This document shows positions 22,132 to 26,388 of a stretch of DNA of 26,388 bases, piece by piece (position 1 is the first letter of the stretch; each line of letters starts with the position of its first letter). The DNA is from CAYRHS01 sp964424125 (GTDB taxonomy: Bacteria > Actinomycetota > Acidimicrobiia > IMCC26256 > JAOSJL01). The notes below the pieces were generated by a model. That model worked only from the letters and a program-made list of their open reading frames with translations. It was not told the DNA's origin and ran no database searches. Both the position numbers and the translations under genes were made by a program. The stretch spans positions 1 through 26,388 of the forward strand of contig CAYRHS010000021.1 of NCBI GenBank assembly GCA_964424125.1, written 5' to 3'.

Positions 22132-23668
22132 GAAGACTCCGAGTCTACCGGCGGTCCTCGCGGGCGCCTCGCGGGACGCCGGCGGCGATCACCAGTCGGT
22201 CGCGGGCGTGCAGGCCCCGGGAATCCTGCGCCGGCTCCGCTGCTCGCCACCCGTCCTGGTGTTGGCCCTGCTCGTCGCCGCTTGGATCGCGGTGTTCGGG
22301 ATCCTGGTGTGGCAACGCCACGACCGCTTCGGGACCTTCGGCTTCGATCTGGGGATCTACGACCAGGCGACCTGGCTCGTGGCGCACTTCGACGGCGGGC
22401 TCATCACGGTGCGCGGTCTCGGCGTCTTCGGGCACCACGCGTCGGTGGGGCTCGCGCTCCTCGCGCCCGCGTACTGGCTGGGCGCCGGTCCGCAGTTCCT
22501 CGACCTCTTCCAGGTCGTGGTCGTGGGGCTGGGGGCGGTCCCCGTCTTCCTGCTCGCTCGAGAACGGTTCGGACGCCCGTGGCCGGGCGTGGTCCTCGGC
22601 GCCGCGTTCCTCCTCCACCCCGCCCTCCAGTTCCTGGTCTGGGAGACCTTCCACCCCGAGACCGTCGCCATCACCCCGTTGCTCGCCGCGTACTACTGCT
22701 CGGTGCGGCAACGCTGGGGCTGGTTCGCGACGTGGTCGCTGCTCGCGATCGTCTGGAAGGAGGACGTCGCCCTCGCTGTCATGGTGCTCGGGCTCCTCGT
22801 CGCGTGGCGGGGACAGCGCAAGATCGGCCTCGTCACCGCGGGTGTCGCGCTCGTGTGGTTCCTCACCGTCTCGCAGGTGCTGCTCCCGGCGGTGAACGGG
22901 GAACAGGCGTTCTACGAGCGCTTCTTCGGCGACCTGGGGAGCTCACCGATCGAGATCGCGGGCAACAGCGTCACCAATCCGTCGCTCGTCACCGATCGGC
23001 TCAGCGCACCCGATGCCCGGGAGTACCTGTGGCAGCTCACGGCACCGTTCGGACTCGTGCCGTTGCTCGCGCCCGGCGTGCTGCTGCTCGGCCTACCGCA
23101 GCTCCTCGTGAACCTGTTGTCGGTCAACGCATTCACGCGCGCGATCACGTATCACTACGCGGCGCTGCCGCTCAGCGCGCTGACGCTCGCCCTGGTCGAG
23201 AGCACCGCCTGGCTGGATCGCCGACTCCCCCGGCAATGGATGCGGCACGGGCTGCTCGCGTTCGTTGCCGCATCGGCCATCGCGGGAACCGTCGCATGGG
23301 GTCCGTCGCCCCTCGGCGTTCGCTACGACGAGGGTTGGTGGCCACCCGCAGGCGATGAACGGCGACCTGCCAAGGAAGCCGCGCTCGAGCTCGTTCCCGA
23401 GGGCGCGTCCGTGAGCGTGACCTACCAGTTCGTGCCCCACCTCACGCACCGCCGGGAGATCTACGAGTTCCCGAACCCCTGGCGAGGGCACAACTGGGGC
23501 GTCGCGGGCGAGAACCTGCCGGACCCGGCGACCGTCGAGTGGATCGTCGCCGACCGCAGGCTCCTCGGCCCCGCCGACCAGATCACCTTCGACGAGGTCC
23601 TCGACTCCGGGGACTTCGAGACCGTCTTCGACGAGGACGGGGTCGTGGTCCTCCGGCGCGTCTCGTGA
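22130..23668 (+). CDS. DUF2079 family polytopic membrane protein
   Basis: Membrane protein of up to 512 aa of the DUF2079 family, related in layout to GT-C glycosyltransferases, though no reaction is established. Family hallmarks are FDLGIYDQ (72-79), the GHHAS segment (101-105), WETFHPETVAITP (171-183) and IVWKEDVAL (207-215). About ten hydrophobic segments are followed by a soluble C-terminal domain from about 400. The ATG at 22130 shares bases with the secA start on the other strand and would leave no promoter space. A GTG at 22208 (residue 27) is an alternative that precedes the first membrane segment. Neither has a Shine-Dalgarno, so the start is unsure. It is the only plus-strand gene within the secA-hpf block. 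Confidence 0.85.
   Translation: MKTPSLPAVLAGASRDAGGDHQSVAGVQAPGILRRLRCSPPVLVLALLVAAWIAVFGILVWQRHDRFGTFGFDLGIYDQATWLVAHFDGGLITVRGLGVFGHHASVGLALLAPAYWLGAGPQFLDLFQVVVVGLGAVPVFLLARERFGRPWPGVVLGAAFLLHPALQFLVWETFHPETVAITPLLAAYYCSVRQRWGWFATWSLLAIVWKEDVALAVMVLGLLVAWRGQRKIGLVTAGVALVWFLTVSQVLLPAVNGEQAFYERFFGDLGSSPIEIAGNSVTNPSLVTDRLSAPDAREYLWQLTAPFGLVPLLAPGVLLLGLPQLLVNLLSVNAFTRAITYHYAALPLSALTLALVESTAWLDRRLPRQWMRHGLLAFVAASAIAGTVAWGPSPLGVRYDEGWWPPAGDERRPAKEAALELVPEGASVSVTYQFVPHLTHRREIYEFPNPWRGHNWGVAGENLPDPATVEWIVADRRLLGPADQITFDEVLDSGDFETVFDEDGVVVLRRVS
22142..22147 (-). promoter_or_regulatory. secA: -10-like TAGACT of secA
   Basis: TAGACT lies 10 nt before the secA ATG. The promoter would lie inside the 5' part of the divergent DUF2079 reading frame if that gene started at 22130. 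Confidence 0.4.
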
Positions 23669-23725
23669 GGCGAGGTCTCCCGGCTCGGACGGCGCAAGGC
23701 ACCTGCGGCGCTGATCCTCGCCTTC

Positions 23726-24415
23726 CTACTCGATCTCGAGGAGCTTCTCGCGCATCGCATAGACGACAGCCTCCATGCGCGAGTGCAGGTTGAGCTTCTC
23801 GAGCACGTTGCGGATGTGGTTCTTCACCGTGTTCTCCGCGATGTAGAGCTCGTGGGCGATCTCGCGGTTGCTCAGGCCCTTGGCGACGAGCTTCAGGACC
23901 TCGAGCTCCCGGTCGGTCAAGCGGGGCGACGTCGCCCGCTGCCGTTCCTCCACGCGTCGTGCGAGCTCGTTGAACTCCTGGAGCAGCTTGGAGGCCATCG
24001 ACGGCGAGATGAGGCTGTGGCCCCGGGCGACGGCGCGAACCGCATCCGCGACCTCCTCGATCGAGACCTCCTTGAGGAGGTATCCGTTGGCACCCGCCAA
24101 CACCGACTCGTAGAGGTCGCGCTCGTCGTCGGACACCGTGAGCATGATCACCTTGGTCGCGCTGAGCCGCTCTCGGATGGCCCGCGCCGCCTCGATACCA
24201 CTCGCCCGGGGCATGCGGACGTCCATGAGAACGACGTCGGGCACCAGCTCCGTCGCTCGTTCGACCGCTTCGACACCGTCCGTCGCCTCGCTCACGACGT
24301 CGATGTCTTCCTCCTGGGAGAGCACGAGCTCGAGGCCGCGTCGGAAGAGCGCGTGATCGTCGACGATGAGCACACGAATGGGCTCTCCCCCCGCCTGCCC
24401 GTCGTCGGCCAACAC
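23726..24415 (-). CDS. NarL/FixJ-type response regulator
   Basis: Two-domain DNA-binding regulator of 229 aa. The receiver domain has the acidic pocket Asp19-Asp20, phospho-acceptor Asp65 in VLMDVRMP, Thr93 and Lys115. The C-terminal LuxR-type helix-turn-helix begins at LTDRELEVLKLVAKGLSNREIA (about 165) and contains ENTVKNHIRNVLEKL. No histidine kinase gene is next to it, so it is an orphan or served by a distant kinase. It sits 17 nt behind hpf on the same strand and is probably co-transcribed with it. Start is GTG at 24415. The first ~11 residues are poorly conserved in type, so a slightly later start is possible. Confidence 0.92.
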   Translation of the reverse strand: MLADDGQAGGEPIRVLIVDDHALFRRGLELVLSQEEDIDVVSEATDGVEAVERATELVPDVVLMDVRMPRASGIEAARAIRERLSATKVIMLTVSDDERDLYESVLAGANGYLLKEVSIEEVADAVRAVARGHSLISPSMASKLLQEFNELARRVEERQRATSPRLTDRELEVLKLVAKGLSNREIAHELYIAENTVKNHIRNVLEKLNLHSRMEAVVYAMREKLLEIE

Positions 24416-24432
24416 CTGCCCCGCTCTGCCGG

Positions 24433-25029
24433 TCAGCCGGCTTCGATGAGTCCCAGGTCTCCGTCGCGGCGCCGGTAGATCACCGCGGCCCGACCGTTCT
24501 GCGAGTTGTTGAACAGGAAGAAGTCGTGATCGAGCGCGTCGAGCTGGAGGGCGGCCTCCTGCGGCGTCATGGGCTTCGCCAGCTCCGAGGGCACACGCAC
24601 GATTCGCGGCCCGGCCTTGCCGTCGCCGCCGAGCGGCTGCGGACGCTCACCAACCGTCTCGGCGACGTTCTCGTCCGCCGACGCGTTCACGACCGTCGAG
24701 CTGTCGTTGTGCGAGCGGCGCGACTGCCCGCGCGCCACGCGGCGCTCGTGGAGCCGACGAGCCTGTTGCTCGACGCGATCGAGCGCGCGATCGAACGCCG
24801 CTAGGGGCTCCCGAGCCGCGCCGCTCGCGGTCAGCAGCGAGCCGCTCACGTGGACGAGGATCTCGCATCGCTCCTTGTCTGCGACGCGCGGATTGCGCTC
24901 CTCCGAGAAGTCGACCTCGATGCGGGTCACGTCACGCAGGAAACGTGCGACTCGGCCGACCTTCTCCTCGGCCGTTTTCCGGACGGTGGCCGGCACCTTG
25001 ATGCGCTGGCCACGTACGACGATCTCCAC
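24433..25029 (-). CDS. hpf: Ribosome hibernation promoting factor, long form
   Basis: Long HPF/RaiA-type protein, 198 aa, which binds the 30S decoding region and pairs ribosomes into inactive 100S dimers. The S30AE domain begins at once (VEIVVRGQRIKVPATVRKTA) and covers about 1-100. After a linker, the C-terminal dimer domain is recognised from PMTPQEAALQLDALDHDFFLF and NGRAAVIYRRRDGDLGLIE. The frame is open 46 codons further upstream, but that stretch reads across the promoter and matches nothing, so I start at the GTG at 25029. That GTG lies 2 nt after the stop of a leaderless mini-ORF, and GAGGA lies 13 nt upstream, too far for a good Shine-Dalgarno. Translation may therefore depend on re-initiation. 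Confidence 0.9.
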   Translation of the reverse strand: MEIVVRGQRIKVPATVRKTAEEKVGRVARFLRDVTRIEVDFSEERNPRVADKERCEILVHVSGSLLTASGAAREPLAAFDRALDRVEQQARRLHERRVARGQSRRSHNDSSTVVNASADENVAETVGERPQPLGGDGKAGPRIVRVPSELAKPMTPQEAALQLDALDHDFFLFNNSQNGRAAVIYRRRDGDLGLIEAG

Positions 25030-25031
25030 GT

Positions 25032-25088
25032 TCAGCCGGCTGTCCTCGGCAACATCGGTCGAGGAGGCGTGAACGGCCGAGGAAGCAT
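25032..25088 (-). CDS. Candidate leaderless Pro-rich upstream ORF of hpf
   Basis: An 18-codon ORF encoding MLPRPFTPPRPMLPRTAG. Its ATG lies exactly 6 nt after TATACT, the best -10 hexamer in the window, and its TGA ends 2 nt before the hpf GTG (TGAACGTG). The frame differs from hpf. The PPRP stretch could slow ribosomes lacking EF-P help. This is an inference from layout, and whether the peptide is made is unknown. Confidence 0.4.
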   Translation of the reverse strand: MLPRPFTPPRPMLPRTAG

Positions 25089-25094
25089 CGAACG

Positions 25095-25100
25095 AGTATA
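25095..25100 (-). promoter_or_regulatory. hpf: -10 element (TATACT) of hpf
   Basis: TATACT is a near-consensus -10 in very GC-rich surroundings, 12 nt past the flgM-like stop. It predicts a transcription start near 25088, which is the ATG of the mini-ORF. No good -35 is seen 17 nt upstream. Confidence 0.6.
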
Positions 25101-25103
25101 TGC

Positions 25104-25119
25104 AGCCTTCCTCAAGGCT
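25104..25119. repeat. Inverted repeat upstream of hpf -10
   Basis: AGCCTT and AAGGCT are perfect 6-bp arms around CCTC. It overlaps the flgM-like stop codon and lies 3 bp upstream of the hpf -10. It may be an operator for hpf or a small hairpin ending the upstream transcript. No T-run follows. Confidence 0.4.
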
Positions 25120-25420
25120 CGACCGGGGCCGGACGGACCGTGCCGCCCGCTCGCGCCAGCGCGACAAGGCGATCAGCGACGTCCTCGGCGGGCGGACGGT
25201 AGCGGCCGGACCGCACGCGATCGCGCACCGCCTCGACGACCCGCGGGCGCAGCGGGGACGGCTCGGGGGGACCGAGGTCCCGCGGCGGGCGCGTCCACCC
25301 GGGCGGTCGCGGGGGCGATCGACGCGTGCTGCTCGTGGCGGACGCCACCAGCAGCCGCGCGGACATGGGGGAGATGTTCACGATCCTCCCGGGTCCTGCG
25401 GTTGCGTTCGTGCTTCCCAT
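25112..25420 (-). CDS. flgM: FlgM-like anti-sigma-28 factor
   Basis: Small protein of 102 aa that I read as FlgM, which holds the flagellar sigma factor inactive until hook completion. Two family features are visible: the VNISPMSARLLVASA segment (14-28), matching the usual V.IS..A..L box, and the sigma-binding helical end RVVEAVRDRVRSGRYRPPAE followed by DVADRLVALA (about 60-90). A Pro-rich linker lies between. Length fits FlgM. The ATG at 25420 is chosen, with no clear Shine-Dalgarno, and an ATG at 25366 would cut off the IS box. It lies between comF and hpf, as flgM lies near comFC in Bacillus subtilis. No other flagellar gene is in the window. Confidence 0.7.
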   Translation of the reverse strand: MGSTNATAGPGRIVNISPMSARLLVASATSSTRRSPPRPPGWTRPPRDLGPPEPSPLRPRVVEAVRDRVRSGRYRPPAEDVADRLVALARAGGTVRPAPVEP

Positions 25421-25469
25421 CGGACGTTCCGTGGCCGAACTGAAGAGAAAGCTCACTCTCCGTGGCCAC

Positions 25470-26072
25470 CTAGAGCGTGCGGGCGGCGACCGCGGCCAGG
25501 ACCTGCTGGACGCCCGCGGATCGCAGCGCGACCGCGGCGCCGCGGAACGTGGCGCCCGTCGTCGTGACGTCGTCGACGACGAGCACCGAGACGGCCGGCA
25601 GCGATCGGGTACACGCGAAACAGGGCGTGCGCACACGCTCGGCGCGGCTCCGACCAGCCTGCGGCGGGCTGCGTCGCGTCAACAGCCGGGCGCACGGGAG
25701 CTCGAGGCGGCGGGCGAGCGCCCGGGCCAGGACCTCGGCCTGGTCGTACCCGCGAGACCGGCGCCGCCGCCGGGTCGTGGGGATCCAGGTCGCGACGTCA
25801 CAGACACGGGCGCAGCTCGGCAGCGTCTCGACGAGCGCGTCCGCGAGCCACTCGAGCAGGGCGTGTGCACGGCGGAACTTGGCGGCCGCGATCAGGGAGC
25901 GGAGCGGCTCCGCATACGCGAACGCTTCGTTCCAGGCGTCGATGCCACTCGGCGGGCGCAGCGGGCGGGCGCGTCGGAGCGCCCGGGCGCATGAGGCGCA
26001 CAGGGGGCTCTCGGACGGCGCGCGACATGCGGCGCAGGACAGCGGGAAGAGCGAACCGACGACCGATCGCAC
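25470..26072 (-). CDS. comF: ComF family phosphoribosyltransferase-like protein
   Basis: ComFC/GntX-type protein of 200 aa. These proteins help DNA uptake in competent bacteria and are also found in many non-competent ones. An N-terminal zinc ribbon is formed by Cys13, Cys16, Cys25 and Cys28 (CAAC...CASC). The family motif RGYDQAEVLARALA follows, and the PRPP-binding loop VLVVDDVTTTGAT is near the end. The open frame extends upstream to 26246 but overlaps ahcY. The GTG at 26072 precedes the conserved SLFPLSCAAC start and has TACCGT exactly 6 nt upstream, so a leaderless message is likely. It is slightly short but has all motifs. ahcY ends 55 bp upstream on the same strand. Confidence 0.92.
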   Translation of the reverse strand: MRSVVGSLFPLSCAACRAPSESPLCASCARALRRARPLRPPSGIDAWNEAFAYAEPLRSLIAAAKFRRAHALLEWLADALVETLPSCARVCDVATWIPTTRRRRRSRGYDQAEVLARALARRLELPCARLLTRRSPPQAGRSRAERVRTPCFACTRSLPAVSVLVVDDVTTTGATFRGAAVALRSAGVQQVLAAVAARTL

Positions 26073-26078
26073 GGCCGC

Positions 26079-26084
26079 ACGGTA
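26079..26084 (-). promoter_or_regulatory. comF: -10 element (TACCGT) of comF
   Basis: TACCGT is followed by 6 nt and the comF GTG. It is the same hexamer and spacing as at the phosphatase gene at the other end of the window. Confidence 0.5.
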
Positions 26085-26127
26085 CCGACCAGGTGTGACA
26101 GTGACCCGGGACGGACGGGGAGGTCCG

Positions 26128-26388
26128 CTAGTACCGGTAGTGGTCGGGCTTGTACGGACCCTCGGGCGGAACTCCGAGGTACTCGGCTTGCCGCTCGGTG
26201 AGCTCCGTGAGCTTGACGCCGAGCTTGTCGAGGTGGAGGCGGGCAACCTTCTCGTCGAGATGCTTCGGCAACGTGTAGACGCGTCGCTCGTAGAAGTCGA
26301 CGTGGCCGAAGAGCTCGACCTGGGCGAGCACCTGGTTGCTGAAGCTGTTCGACATCACGAAGCTCGGGTGTCCGGTCGCGCACCCGAG
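26128..26388 (-). CDS. ahcY: S-adenosylhomocysteine hydrolase, C-terminal 86 residues
   Basis: 3' end of adenosylhomocysteinase, which splits S-adenosylhomocysteine into adenosine and homocysteine with bound NAD in the methyl cycle. The visible part starts LGCATGHPSFVMSNSFSNQV, the conserved segment after the NAD domain, and ends with the family's invariant YKPDHYRY tail, whose Lys and Tyr reach the partner subunit's NAD. The gene enters from the right edge. It is intact as far as seen. Confidence 0.96.
   Translation of the reverse strand, partial: LGCATGHPSFVMSNSFSNQVLAQVELFGHVDFYERRVYTLPKHLDEKVARLHLDKLGVKLTELTERQAEYLGVPPEGPYKPDHYRY

Noticed and set aside
25030..25167. 46-residue N-terminal extension of HPF
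   Set aside because: It crosses the -10 element and the flgM-like stop and is not S30AE-like. The domain begins at the GTG at 25029.
25326..25994. Plus-strand frame between hpf and comF
   Set aside because: It is antisense to the flgM-like gene and comF. The start looks protein-like, but the rest is Arg/Gly-rich shadow sequence.
26073..26246. 58-residue Ser/Pro/Arg-rich extension of ComF
   Set aside because: It overlaps the end of ahcY. The conserved zinc ribbon begins shortly after the GTG at 26072.
1..26388. CRISPR arrays, tRNA or rRNA genes, insertion sequences
   Set aside because: I looked for regular spaced repeats, tRNA-like cloverleaf ends and transposase motifs and found none.

Overview
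This is a 26.4 kb piece of a GC-rich (roughly 70% by eye) actinobacterial chromosome. Two F420-type luciferase-like oxidoreductases, two DinB/maleylpyruvate-isomerase-fold proteins of the mycothiol-dependent family, a P450, a solitary AbiEi/DUF559 protein and the style of the gene starts all fit Actinomycetota. Acidimicrobiia is my best guess, but nothing here proves it. A run of 10 N at 14017-14026 shows this is a scaffold, probably from a draft or metagenome assembly.

Left part (1-13.9 kb), mostly accessory metabolism in short divergent and convergent units: a tyrosine phosphatase cut by the window edge; a YacP-like NYN nuclease; a pirin; a cytochrome P450; an SDR protein lacking the catalytic Tyr/Lys, coupled to a RibD-C reductase; a Ca2+/cation antiporter; a DinB-fold protein with a single-cysteine DsbA-like protein; a thioesterase with an LLM oxidoreductase; a second LLM oxidoreductase; a fatty-acid desaturase divergent from its probable TetR repressor, with a clear operator; a second DinB-fold protein behind an SRAP (YedK/HMCES) gene; and a 1-Cys peroxiredoxin.

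Middle (13.9-15.1 kb): the assembly gap, flanked by two related hairpin elements, then an AbiEi-like/DUF559 protein.

Right part (15.1-26.4 kb), core cell biology, nearly all on the minus strand. Read in transcription order it is ahcY (cut), comF, flgM-like, hpf, a NarL-type response regulator, then secA, prfB, ftsE, ftsX and an M23 murein hydrolase. A DUF2079 membrane protein lies on the plus strand between the regulator and secA. The comF-flgM...hpf-secA-prfB...ftsEX order recalls the Bacillus subtilis comF-flgM-(flagellar genes)-yvyD-secA-prfB...ftsEX region. The flgM-like gene (25112-25420) is easy to miss.

The most striking regulatory signal runs through the whole window. Many starts, mainly first genes of units, have a TANNNT hexamer exactly 6 nt before the start codon (tyrosine phosphatase, desaturase, TetR, second DinB-fold gene, SRAP, comF), which predicts leaderless mRNAs. 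Others have a clear Shine-Dalgarno instead. At hpf, and more weakly at the cation antiporter, the leaderless start opens a tiny ORF that ends right at the GTG start of the main gene. This suggests translation of the main gene by termination-reinitiation.
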